64,000 bases of DNA from Ananas comosus (lineage: Eukaryota; Streptophyta; Magnoliopsida; Poales; Bromeliaceae). The stretch is taken from the NCBI RefSeq assembly GCF_001540865.1, contig NC_033642.1, positions 4,139,950 to 4,203,949 on the forward strand, given 5' to 3'. Under the pieces are notes generated by a model. That model was given only the letters and a program-made list of their open reading frames with translations. It searched no databases and had not been told where the DNA came from. Positions within the stretch are counted from its first letter, which is position 1, and each line of letters begins with the position of its first letter. Below, in pieces: positions 13,113-26,900 of this stretch. The position numbers were made by a program, and so were the translations under genes.

Positions 13113-16100
13113 GTATATGTATATGTGTATGTATATGTATATGTGTGTATGTGTGTGTGTATGTATATGTGTGTATGTGTATGTAGGGTTTTTTTATAAA
13201 ATAACCTTTTAAAATTTTATTATTTGTGAAATAACCTTGTCAAAATTATATTTAAAAAACTAATTTCATAAAGAGTCTAATTTCTTAGTGATCCAAAGGT
13301 GACAGAGTTACAAGAAAGGCTAATACTTATCATAAGTATTCCAGTTCACCCCTATATACTAGTACAAGAGGGAGCTCTCTCGGTAGGTGAACTCCATACC
13401 CTCTATAGTGAGAGATGTCGAAGACAAAGTAAGGATCTCGATCTTTCATTTTACGGCATAATAGTCGCCGCTTTCTTTTCGCATATAGTCGTCATATATA
13501 TGTAAAGTACTTTTTATTAGTTATATACTCACTCCTTTTATATTATGCCTTCTTTAGATTTGGTGGATCGAGCCTGCCCTTTGATGGTCATACCTATTGG
13601 AAACTATGATTATAGTTCTCACTCCCATCTTAAGGTCCATCTATAATCTGGGCACAGGACTAATGCAAGGATGTGGCACAATAAATAACTCACCTACCTA
13701 CATTTTTTTTATTAGCCAAAAATTATTAATGTACTATTTTGCAATTTCAGATTGAAGTTATTAATCTTTATCTAGATAGTGAAAAACATTTTCTATTAAA
13801 AATTCAACCGATTCCATTTCTTTTACGCCGTTAAACTAGCAAGCATTCCATACCGGCCGTTAAAAATGGTCAATTTCATGATCTTTTGATCATGATATAA
13901 ATAATGTCAAAAAAGTAATAATTGAATCAAATCAAATGGTGCTGACCATCGATTGGAAAGTTCCATCATCAAAAATAATTTGAAAGCAACACAAAAACGG
14001 ACTCACTATTGAAACTAAAGTTTTAAGGTCTTTCGAATGCCAGGAAAGGGATTATGGTGCCCTAAAGTGGCATACAGGCACTGATGTTGATTCAAATCCT
14101 AGAACCGGATGCCCGAAGTCACTATTTGCAGCCCGAAGTCACTATTTGCAGCCCGAAGGAGACTTGATGAATGATTTGACTTTTGCATGGAGACATGCAT
14201 AGTGGCTCAGCAGAAGAATCTAGGTGAATCTGTAGTATATTATTTAGAGATTTGCTATGAATGAAGGATTTTGTTGAGAAAATTTAGAATCCTAGGTCAA
14301 AATTGCTGTTTTTACACCTCGAGAGTTTAAAATCCATCTAACACTTGAAACTCTAATTGGAGGGAAGATTGACTTGGGAGACAACAAAGATTTGAATTAT
14401 GACGAGGTTACAACGTTTGATTGGACGATTCAGGCCAATTTTGAAGGTTTTTGGTAGATTGGCCCGGAAGCAGGGCGATTCATCCACGATTTCCTAGTTC
14501 TTGATTTTCTTATCAATTAATGATGAAATGAGATGGGTACCGAAGTGCATTGGTCACTTTCCATATCTGAGGACTAATATCATGTTGAACCGATAAGTAT
14601 AAATGGTAATTTTTCTAGTAAATGTGCATGCACAAGCATTCTTGTGTGAAACACACCTTTCTTGAGGTGAATTAGCTACCAAGGTGCAAGAGAATTTCAT
14701 ATGTTGTCAATATGTTTGGACATAACCAAGGTTTAAAGTGCCGTGGCACGGGGGCGTGCCGTTACGTCCCTGGCACGGTACGGCACGGGCACGCTTGCGT
14801 GCCAACACGTGGCACGCTTGCGTGCCGACAGATACGCACGACCTCCTGCTGGCACGCTTTGGCACGGACTTATTTTAGCTTTTTTGGTTCCAGTAAACTC
14901 TTATAATATTATTTTGAAAGATTTAAACAAAATAATATGAATATTTATTATGTACATCTTACTATACTCATCAAATAACATGCATGAAAGCTTTTTGTAA
15001 GTAAAATACAGCTATACCTGATATAGAATAGAAATTAAAATCATAAGTGCACATAAGAACTTCCACCACGTACCAATCAAATTATTTACCACTTGTACGA
15101 TCTTTTTACATACGAAACTGCGACCCGCTCTAATTCTCACATAAGATCCGTCGCGCTCGGATCAATATGTGCAATATTGGCTTATCGTGCGATTCTAAAA
15201 GATTTTAGTTTGACAAGTATCGAACAAGCTATTGCCTGGCATTGTGGAGCGAATTCAACGATATTCCCTAATCACTTACATCTATAATTTTCTCTTACTT
15301 TTTCTTGTCTCCTTCATCTGAAAAAATACTCTGACCTCAAACAAAATTTGTTCTTACGGAAATCGATCTGTTCCGTTTGTGATTCATCGAAACTCTTCCG
15401 CAAGGACGTGCCGACACAACTTTGATAACACCAATAATTGCTTGCTGAACAGACAAAAATGGATGTCAGGTCGGCCTCATGAAGCGCGGAGGGCCTTCGG
15501 GCCGATCATACTGGACCCGTTCCAGATAAAATCAATACAAGTAAAAATATAAGTTTCTAATTCTAATAAAAACAAAAAACCAAAAAACCAAAAGGCAAAA
15601 AAAAAAAAGAGTTGACAAAGGCATCACGACTGCCAACAAAAAATAAGGATATAAGAGTGAAAAAAAATAAACAATCATAGATGGCCCTGGGGGGGCTTGT
15701 ATCCAGAAGAACAAAAAAAAAAAAAAAGCGACGAAGTCAAAAAAAAAAAAAACGCCGCCGCACGCCGGTCGAGTGCCGGCGGCACGGCTGGTGCGTGCCG
15801 CTTTGTCTCGCAGCAGCACGCACAGCGTGTGCCGCCGGACGCCGGGGGTGCGATGACCCCCCGTACCCAAGGCCCCTTTCGTTGGGGGCACGGCACCGAC
15901 GCACGGGGCTGCCGTACGCGGTCCACGGCGGCGTGCGGGTACGGCGAGACCGCCCCGGGCAACTTAAAACCTTGCGACCATAACCTATTCACCGACGTTA
16001 TTGAACTATGAGACAAATAACATTCTATAGAGATAACTTAGAGAATTTGACATGCGTATGTTAGTATTGAACATAGTGCATCTAACATAGGTTGTAAACA

Positions 16101-19100
16101 AAAGGTAATTGGGTTACTACTTAAACAATACTGTCATGACACCTAGGATGGTTGATAGCATAGATAGATTTAGTCAATTTTAAAAAAATAGTGAGGTTGT
16201 TGAACCGTGACCCTTGAACATTTGCATGTGACTGCAACTCACAGAGACCATTTGCTAGTTGATCTTTGCTCAATGGGAGTCTCTTCCTCAGGAGCTGGGT
16301 TTCTCCGAAAATGTTGACCGTACAAGGTGAGTGCGACGATTACGCCACCTATTGATTGGCTCCAAGAGTGTGTGCGAAGATTTCACCGCTCATAGACTTA
16401 TATGCCGAAGGTGAGTGCAACAATTCGCCTAAGTTGAGTACATAATGGGACGAACTTCAGTCCGTCCTGCCCTTGTGGATTATGTATCGAACATAGTAAT
16501 TACATTCATGAGTTGCATCACAAAAATTTTGTTATCTTTATTGATTGAGGCATAATAGTAGTTGCTCTCTTTATAGTAGATATCCATGTGCTTATTGTTG
16601 GTTATAGGCTTACTTTTCACATATTATGCCTCCTTTGGACCTAGTGAGTCGAGCTTTCCCCTTGAATGGTTATACCCTGTAATACATTGGATTTTTATTA
16701 TAGAAGCAAGTGAAAATAAAAATAGTGTGAGATACTATTTTTGTTGGACTTGAAAAAGTAAAAGCTAATTTGGAAATGCCTTGTGGTGAAATCGAAATGA
16801 GAAGAGGAGATTTGGAATTTTCTACAAGAAACAAGGCTTGTATTTTAGCTAGAAATTTATAGTGGCAAAAAATCATGAAACTTTGGAAAGTTGTCTATAC
16901 TAACTTTCTGAGGCCAAATTTAAAGTTTCGTATTATTCAAATACTCAAGTAGTGAAAACGAAGAATAATAGTAATCCGATAGACATATTTTAGTCGGAAG
17001 GGCTTTCGGTGATCGAAATTCGAAAATGATCCAAAACTGAAAAGTAAAGTGTATTACTATTGATAAATCTTAGTTGAGTATGTCCGTCTAATCTGAGTAT
17101 AAATCGACTTTCAGAAGGGCTCCAATCGAGTGTATCAGATTGAAATTGGACTAAATTAAGAATTCTGGTTACTTGTGGACTTATTGGCATATTGTTACAA
17201 CTAGTGGAATTCCACTAAAGGACCTGAGAACTCTCTTGAAGCTCTCCTCATCTTCAGCCAGCACGCATGGAGAGAGAGAAAAGGAAAAGAAAGAGAAGGA
17301 GAGAAGGATTTGATTTTGGTGCCGTTTGACGAGCTGATCGAAACCTCGCGTGTGCAAATTTGGGCGTTTCGATACTTGGTTTAGTATTATTATAATTGTT
17401 ATTTTCTTGTTTACAATTTTTGTTGATTCTTGATGATAGAATCTAGGATGGAAGGTCTTTTTGGATTTTATTGTGATTTGAAGTTAAATTGAAGCCGAAT
17501 TTCATGCCAATTAGAGCCGTTTTTCGCGTGCTTTTCGCCGCGACCGTTCGGCTCGTGATGGCGCGTTTGTGGACGCTGCGGGCACTGGTGCTGCCAGCAG
17601 CAGCAAGCAGCAAGCAGCAGCAGGGACTGCTGCCGCTTCCCCTGGAGCCAGCAGAAGCAGTGGCTGTCACTGCAGCTAGCAGCAGCACGGGCTGCTACTG
17701 CAGCCAGCGGTAGCAGAGGTTACTGCTGCGGCTGCTGCTACAAATAGTTGCAGCAGCAAGCACAGCAGTAAATGCAGTAACAGGCGCAGCAATATTAAAT
17801 TTAGGCGATTCGCGGCCGCAAAACGGTACTTTCGGAGGCTCCAACCGGGTCCAATTCCGCCTCAATTTCAAAATTGATATTGATTTGAGAGTGAGGATGA
17901 TGGTAATCTTCTAGTCGCACCTTATTCCAATTGACAATGAAAGTGAATGGGAATGGAATTGAGTTATTGATCGAAACCAGCCGAAATTCGAATTTTGATG
18001 GATGCTTTTCTAATTTCTGCATCCTTTTCTCCAATTTGAGTTGTAGGCATTAAATTGAATTCGTGTTAATGTTTTATCAAGGAAGAGGAACTTGTGGACT
18101 TGTCCCTACAACTAATTTCAGGTTAGAAAGTTGAACTGGATAATGATTTTGAATTTAATTGAAATTGAACTGATTTTGAGCGATTGTGAGAATTGCGTTG
18201 ATTTCGTCGTCCATTTCTTCTGGCCGAGTATTAGGGGATCTTCGCCAACATTCCCTACCAATTTTGGTCATTTTGGAGTCGCTCTTACTGGATTTTGAGG
18301 TTAGTTAAATCATCCTTAACGAAAATTCAGCATTCATGAACCGAATTGCCGAAATAATGGAATTCAGTTCTTGCAATTACCTTGACAGCACTCTTGCTGA
18401 TTTTGGAGTTTTCTTAATGGATTCCTTACTGGAATTGATATGAGAAAAAGCGCATATGAGGTTGATTACTTGTCGCTACTGGTGTAGCAATCCGAGGTGG
18501 GTTCCGTGTTCGCCGAAAACGGCGAATTTCCTTCTATGTCTTTTTGTGTACATATGTATATGCATATGATTTTATACGTTGGTAGAGTATAGTAATGGCA
18601 TAGAATAGAATAGAAAGAATGGATAATATGATGTATTCTTGAGGGTACTAAATTAAGTTAGATTGTTTGAACAATAGGCCAAATGGCTTTTCTTAATGAA
18701 TTCCTTCTCATGTCATAAGTTTTGTACATATACTAGTATAGACTGAGAGAGGCCGTTGACATTACATGCATTATGTTTGATACACAGTTATGATATGTAA
18801 CATATGGAAATGACTACAGGACTATTAGACACTGGTTTTATTTTCTTGAGATTATCAACTTTCTTTCGTTGATATACTACATATATGAGATCATGCCAAA
18901 AGGGTCCACCAAACATTGACATATATTGATTATTGCATTATATATCCTAAGATACTTGTGATAAAGGCTATGAATTAACTGGGCAATAGTGGGCACTTTT
19001 TTTGGGATATTGAGGTATATAAGTATGCCACTGTGATTAGTGAGTTGATAGGATCTATGATCGTGCCGAGGGAACATAGATCGATATTATTGATCTTTTT

Positions 19101-20897
19101 GATCCTTGCATAGACCATAGCCTGCAGGACCATATTAAGATTGACAGTGATACGTGCTATGACACTCGGTAGGGGTCGCTCCTCTCGAGTGCCGCTCCGG
19201 ATGCTGGCCAACGATAGCAGAGACAGTAGCCTAGGTATTGCCGTCACACCTACAGGAGTTTGTCCGCACACTAGGCAACCGCACTAGGCAACCGCAGACT
19301 TGATGGGACATACGAGCCGATCATTATGATTGGGTATATTACAGCATTTACTTACTAGTACTACTATTGATGCATACTTTAGTTACCTTATTTCTTTCCT
19401 TTCCACTATATGTATAGAGGCATGATAGTTCAGTAGTTATATATCTGTTCATATTATGCTCGGTTACTCATTCTATAGCATACTTTACTGTTCTTTCACT
19501 ATTCCTGCCTCTGGTAGACCTAGTGGGAAGGTCGTGATTGTCGTCGACCGTACCCACTGGGAACTGTTATTTAGTAGTTGGCTAAAGTACAGAAAACCCC
19601 CCTATCAAAACCCTATTTTTCACTTTCTCCTCCTGTCATTTAAAAACCTAGACTTTGCCACATTGTAAAATGAAAAATGTTCACAGGAGGGTACGGTGTG
19701 AACTATGATGACAAAATGACCATTTTGTCCCTAATTATTTTGCCCCTCACCATGTTCATAGGAGAGAAGGCTGAAGGCATTTTTGGCATAAAAAAAAAAT
19801 ATATATTTTTATAAACAGAACCCTAACAGATTACTAACTGCAAGGGGCGAAGCGAACTTTTTCATTTTACAAGGAGGTAAAGTGTAGGTTTTTAAATGAT
19901 ATGGAGGGAAAGTGAAAAATTGGATTTTAACAGGGGGGTTTTATGTAATTTAGCCTTAGTATTTCTCACACTCTCTCGTGGTTTTCTTTTCAGAGACAGT
20001 TGTATCTCTGTTGATCGAGATAAGGAGATCGCGCCAAGAAAGCACTTCCTACCAATGTACTTGAGCAATAGAGGACCACTAGCTATATGTTTCAGTTTAT
20101 GCTATACATTAGGACTGGCGAGGCCCGGGCCTTTTATTTGTACATTTATCTTTCTGGTTAGCTAGGACTACATGATGTTGTATAGTGAAGTATAGTAGCT
20201 TTCTTTATATTGCTCTGATACATGTAGTTCGTTTATTTAGCAACATTATTATTGTTCTTGTGATTTGAAAAACTTCTAGTTGTGATCTCTGTAAATGTTT
20301 TGCTATTGTTCTATTATGTTGACGTTTCGTCCGGACAAGGGAAACTCTGTCCGTACGGCAGGTCTGTTGACGTCCTCGTGGGCTTCCGCTGTGGAATTGG
20401 GGCGTGACATACCCACTGGGAATTATGTTTATAGTTCTCACCGCTATTTTATAGATCTACCTACCGTTGGAGTGCCAAATCGCAACAAAGATTTGGCGTA
20501 ATAGTTAGAGTCTACCTATCTTTTTAGGAGTAGACAGTTGTTCACCCAAACTAAGGTTGCATGTAATATTTGTGGGATACAAAAAAAGTAAAGTACGAGT
20601 TGGAGTTTGGCAACCAAGTAAACCCTTTAGTTGGATAAAAACAATGGTGTATTTCATGATGTTGGGTTTACGTAATAGTTAACTTTAGTTTATGCTTATG
20701 ATTCTTACGATATGCAATCCATATATGTATGGTTCCTGGCTGGAATATAATATTCAGGTTGTGTGTAAGCTTCGTGTGACAAAGAAAGAGTGTCCATTCA
20801 GCAAATCTGTGCATATGCCTAAAGGCTTTCGCTATGGACTTAGGGTCTGACAGAGGTCTTCATACTTTCTAAGTTACACAAGCCAGCCCCTCTCTCT

Positions 20898-20939
<42 letters not shown>

Positions 20940-23900
20940 ATATGAGTCTAGCAAGTATACACTGGCAACACAGAGGGCAGCAACCAAGCTGGTTTCGATG
21001 CTGCGGCTTCTGAATCAACGATCGGCTTCTTTAAACGATCTATGCTGTTGAAGGTATTTATAAACCAAATTTAATATTTTTCCAACATCATTCGATTAGT
21101 GATCAAAAAGTCTCAAAATTGACAATTTTAATGATTGATGTGACACGTTTGTGAGTTTAGCAGTATAGAACAATCCAAATCCGTTAAAATTTGGATAGAA
21201 AATTCTCTTCACTATTTAGAGCAAGATCAGTACCTCTAATCTTAACTTCAAGTCTTTTATTAATATTTTTATCTGTTTTATATTTTCAGCCATTCATTTT
21301 TAAAGTAATTGTTCTACAGGTAAATGATATGAAAAAATCATGAAGTTTGATTTCTATATACTTCCAATAGGCATCATCGAAAACACACACACACACACAC
21401 ACACTCTTTTATGTATCTATGCATGCATGTATGTATGTGTACACACACACACACGCACACGCACACGCACACGCACACGTGTGTGTGTGTGTGTGTGTAT
21501 GTGTGAATATGTGTGCGCGCGCGCGCGCATGTAGAATTGGACTGGAATGCTCAATACATTTACCTATCAAACAAGTAGTCTAAAATTGAAAGGCTGAAAA
21601 ATAAAATTCATAAAAATGATGATAAAATATAAATTCAAGATCAGATATACTGTATACTATTTAATAGTGAAAAGAATTTTCTATAAAATTTCATCGATTT
21701 GATCTCGTTTATACACCGTAAACTCACTAAACACACCAACATCGGCCACTAAAATTGTCAATTTGAGATCTATTTGATACATAGCAAATTATCAATAAAA
21801 TTTAAAATTTAGTTCCCCCAATACTGTCAATATTGTATATCAATCTAAACGGACAGATGCGCGTATTGAAGCCGGAATCATCGAAAACAACTTGGTTCAG
21901 CACGACGTCTCACTGCCATCCGATAAGAGTAGTAGCCGACTCTATAATATATATTATTATATATATATATATATATATATATCAGTGATTAAAAAAGCCG
22001 CCTCAGCGCGCGCCTAGCCTGCAGGTTGCTCGCGGCCTGCAACACCTAGGCAGGCAACCTCACCGCAGGCGCTGCCTCGGTGCCCAATCGCGAGCCTATA
22101 TGCTAGGCGCAAGTTGCGCAAAAGCCAAAAAAAAAAAGGCTTTGCTGTTTGAAGTCTTGGACTTAATGGATCCAAACATTCCAACTAGACCCATAAGTGT
22201 AAAAAAAGGAAAAAAAAAAAAAAAAAAACATGAGAATCCTTAAACTTGTTTTTTGCTTCTCCAAGTAACCAAATTTCCACCAACAAAGGTACAATATCCA
22301 GAGGTTGATCTTCTATCATCTGGAAATCCAGCCCAATCAGCATCAATGAAGGATTCAATCTTCAAATGACCATTTCTAGAAATTAGAAGTCCTCTTCCTG
22401 GAGCTGACTTCAAGTATCGTAGAATACGATAAACAACCTCCAAATGTGATTCTCTTGGGTCATGCATATACCGGCCAGTGATTTAAAAAGCGCGCCTCTG
22501 GCGCGCGCCTAGGCGCTAGGCGAGGTCGCACGAGCCTAGGCAGCCCCTAGGCGGGCGACCTCACCCATGCGCCCGCCTCGTGCGCCCAGGCGCACGCCTA
22601 CATTGAGGCGCAAGGCGCGCCTGAAGCAAAAAAAAAAAGAAGCCCTAAAGTTGATCGAACTCCCTGAGGTTTCCGCTCGTCGCTCGAGCAACCATCCGCC
22701 ATTATCTCTCTCTCTCCTTCTCGCTAGCTCTCCACGGCGCCTCCGCAGCCTCCGCTCGACCAAGTATCTATTATGATATATTTTATCTATATTAGGATAC
22801 AGTATATTATTGCCTTCTATAGAGTAGGATTATATAGTATGTAATCCTAGTTATACTCTTACTATAGTAGTCATTGTTACTATAGTAAGACAATCTCTTG
22901 TACTATATATATTCGTTAATACAACTCAAGAGGGTATGCTATTTTGCCCTTCTTTCATGGTATCAGAGCGGGAACCCTAATATGGGGATATCGATCCATA
23001 GCTACCATCCACCATAAGTCTCACATTTTTCCATAGGTGTTTTTTCTTTTGGTTTTCTATCTCCCTAATACTGCTACAGTACTATCGCTACAGTACTGCT
23101 ACAATACTATCGCTACAGTACCAGCACTACAGTACTGGTGCTACAGTACCAGCGCTACAATTTCAGAAGTGCTACAGTACCTATGCTACAATATTTTCAG
23201 CCTTTTTGTGATTCATCTTTACTCCTCTGGTGCCGCTCGGACTATCCTACTGTTGATTGCTCATAGCGCTCGGTTCTTTCCTTGGTGCGGTCGATCTTAT
23301 TTGGTGATAAGTGGTTCCTCTCGTGTGGTAGAAATCAGGTTCTTTTTTATTCTCATCCGCTACATTCCGATTTATCTTTCTTTCATATCTAGTGGTGAAT
23401 CCTTATCTTAAGGTGGTAAACATGTCTTCTTCTACCTCAAATTTGCCAATTGTTAACATCAAAACTCTCATACCACTAGAACTCACCGATTCCACATATT
23501 TTGTGTGAAAATAAGTCTTTCTTAATGTTCTAGAAAGTTTTGGTGTTACAACACATGTGGACGGAATTAGTGTTGTGCCTTATCAGACTATCAATACTGC
23601 TAATAAGAAGGTGGTTATAAATCCTGAATATGTAAGTTGGAAAAAGGACGATACTACTATACTTTCATGAATTAATGCCACTTTATCTCTTACTATATTA
23701 CATATGGTTGTTTCTAGCTCACTTAAAACTGCATATGATGCTTGGAGAATTATTGAGGCATATTTTCTTGATAAAACTGCTTCCACAGCTTTTTCTCTAA
23801 AGTCTGAATTGCGGAGTATCAAGAAAGGCTCAATGAGATGAGTGATTACATGCAAAAGATCAAGACGATTGGTAATGCTCTTCAGGCGATTGGTGAAATC

Positions 23901-26900
23901 GAGTCAGACCATAATTTGGTCATGACTGTTCTTCTAGGGCTACCAGAGGAATATCGAGGTTTTGTTAGTGCTCTAAACACACACAGAAATAAGCCAACTT
24001 TTGAACAACTTCGTCCACTCTTGATGCAAGAAGAAACAGAAGTCCAGCGTCGTACTAGTGTGACTACGTCCTCTGCTATTCCCACTATTGACGGTGAAGC
24101 TCTTTATGCCAATCGGGGACGTGGTAATCGTGGAGGTTGTGGAGGTAGATATCGTTGGAGGCCGAGGACAGTGTGGTAGACACTACTCTGGTCGTGGATC
24201 TCTTGGAATTTACCCACAGTCTCAACCCAATTATCCTCAACAATCTTACACTCCAAATCAACAACCATACATTCCGAAGTCCGGCATACAATGTCAGATA
24301 TGTGAAAAGTTCAATCATTCTGCTCTTCAGTGCAGACAACGCTTCAATCATTCTTTCGCCGCTGATGAAGTTCCTCAGACCTTTGCTGCTATGAACCTTC
24401 ACGAACCCGGTGAGGAGGTCTAGTATCCGGATATAGGAGCATCAAATCATATGACCGCAAACTCTGGTATTCTCTTATCTTCTAAACCTTACAGTGGACA
24501 TGAAAAAATTCTTGTTGGTAATGAAAATTTACTTGATATTACTCAGACAGGTGAAACTCAATTGAATACATATTCTAACTCTTTTGCTCTTAAAAATGTT
24601 CTTGTTGTTCCTGTTATTAAGAGAAATTTACTTTCAGTGCATAAATTCTGTCAAGATAATAATTCTCTTTTTGAATTTGACTCTACTGGTTTTTCTGTGA
24701 AAGACAAGGAAACAAGGAAGGAGCTTCTTCGATGTCCTAGCTCGGGAACATCACTTTATCCAATTTCTTCTAAACTTGCAAGTGTAAGGAATAAGCAACA
24801 ACTAGCTTTTGTTGCATCTAGGTTTAGTGGAGATGTCTGGCATAGACGGTTAGGTCACCTAGTCTTCCTGTTCTTTCTACATTTATTAAAAACAATAAAA
24901 TTATTACTGATTCTGCACTGAAATTATCTGTCTGCAATGCTTGTAATATGGAAAAACATGTTAAACTCTCATTTCATAATTCAGAATCTCAGTCTACTTT
25001 TCCTTTTCATATTGTTCATTCTGATGTTTGGCAATCACCTGTGCCCTCGGTTTCTGTATACAAATATTATGTTATTTTTATCGACGATTATTCTAGATTT
25101 TCCTGGCTTTATCTTTTAAAATATAAACATGAAGTTTTTGACAAATTTCTCGAGTTCAAGAAGATGGTTGAAAATATATTTCACAGCTCAATAAAAGTTT
25201 TTCAATCTGACAATGGTACGGAATTTGTAAATGACAAGTTTTCTAGTTTTTGCTCACAAAATGAAATTATTCACCGATTTTCTTGTCCTTACACTCCTCA
25301 ACAAAATGGCCTTGCTGAGAGAAAACATAGGCATTTATCTAACATTGTTAGAAGTCTATTGTTTCAAGCTAGCTTGCCTCCTCGTTTTTGGGCTGAGGCC
25401 ATTCAAACTGCTGTTTTTCTTGTAAATCGACTCCCATCTCTTACTGTTTTAAATGGGCGGTCACCATATGACATTCTCCATGGTTGTGATTCTCCTGACT
25501 TGCAACTTATCAGAGTCTTTGGATGTTTGTGTTATCCCGATGTTCAAGACATTGCAGATCACAAGCTCTCTCCCCGATCACTTTCTTGTGTTTTCTTGGG
25601 CCTTTCTGACAAACATAAAGACTTTCGCTGCCGCTATCCGAGCACTAGTAAAGTTTTTTTTTCTCGCCATGTTACTTTTGTTGAAACTATTTTTCCTTAC
25701 TCTTGTCTGTCTAAATTTTCTTCCTCACCTTCCCCAACTACCTCAAATTTTCAAATGTTTCAACATTTTCTTTCTAATCCTCCCTTATTGGGCGAAAGTC
25801 CTTCCTCTCTTGATGCCATCTCTGATTTTTCCTTCACACGCCCTTCTATGGACGTTGGTTCACATGCACCTGTTTCACCGTCTGAGACTACACTCGCTGA
25901 GACAGTCTGGATTCGTCGTCTCCTTCGTGACCTTCATGTTTTCTTATGGTGTTCTATCAGTATTTATTGCGATAATCTCAGCACCACCTACCTTGCGGCC
26001 AATCCTGTTCTCCATGCTCGCACGAAGCACATTGAACTTGACCATCAGTTCTTGCAGGAAAAAGTTCAGTCTGGTGATTTGGCCTTAATTCATATCCCTT
26101 CTGACAAGCAACTTGCTGACATATTCACCAAGCCCCTGTCACTTTCTCGATTTTCGATATTGCGGCTCAATCTTCGCATACGACCACCGGATGCTTAGCT
26201 TGCGGGGGGATGTTACGATATATTTTATCTATATTAGAATACTGTATATTATTGCCTTCTATAGAGTAGTATCATTGCCTTCTATAGAGTAGGATTATAT
26301 AGTATGTAATCCTAGTTATACTCTTACTATAGCAGTCATTGTTACTATAGTAAGACAATCTCTTGTACTATATATATTCGTTAATACAACTCAAGAGGGT
26401 ATGCTATTTTGCCCTTCTTTCAGTATCTCTCTTTTTCTTGCTCCGCAGCCTCTGCGCGATGTGCTTTACTTGACGACTCGAGCAAGAATCTCTCTCTCCT
26501 TCTCGCTCTCTCTCTTTCTCACTCACTGCACATTGAGACTCCACTCAGGTGCAATCTCTTTCCCTTTCACACTGCTTTTTAATTTCTCTTCCTCTCTCAC
26601 TCTACCTCACGTTTTTTTTTTTTTTTCTTGTAAACACTAAACAGAGAAAGGGCTTTCTCTGTTTTTTTTTTAACGGTAAATACACACACTCTCTCTCTCT
26701 GTTTTTTTTTCTTTTTTGTGTGAACATAAACACTCTTTGTTTTCTTCTTCTTTTTTTTTTTTGTAAACACTTTTCTTTTTTTTTTGTAAACAATAAAGAC
26801 TTTTTTTTTTGTAAACAGTAAAGACTCTGTTTCTCTATTTTTTTTCTATTTTTTTATTAACAAAAAACACTATTTTTTAAACAAAAAACACTCTCTTTGC

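Larger units (their letters stand above)
22769..26422 (+). mobile_element. Ty1/copia retrotransposon with internal deletion of reverse transcriptase
   Basis: 3654 bp with 5-bp target duplications GTATC at 22764-22768 and 26423-26427. The 5' LTR is 189 bp and the 3' LTR 212 bp, the latter with an extra copy of TTGCCTTCTATAGAGTAG. A tRNA-Met primer site TGGTATCAGAGCGGGA follows the 5' LTR, and a polypurine GCGGGGGGA precedes the 3' LTR. Domains in order: broken gag (from ATG 23422, TGA at codon 29), CCHC knuckle, protease (DIGASNHMT), integrase, then directly the C-terminal RNase H. The whole reverse transcriptase is missing. It is intronic in IBA57 and in the opposite orientation. Confidence 0.93.

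Noticed and set aside
15532..16016. Overlapping 100-119-codon frames on both strands
   Set aside because: They come from GCACGG-rich ends and A/T runs of a non-autonomous element; no domain, and overlapping in all frames.
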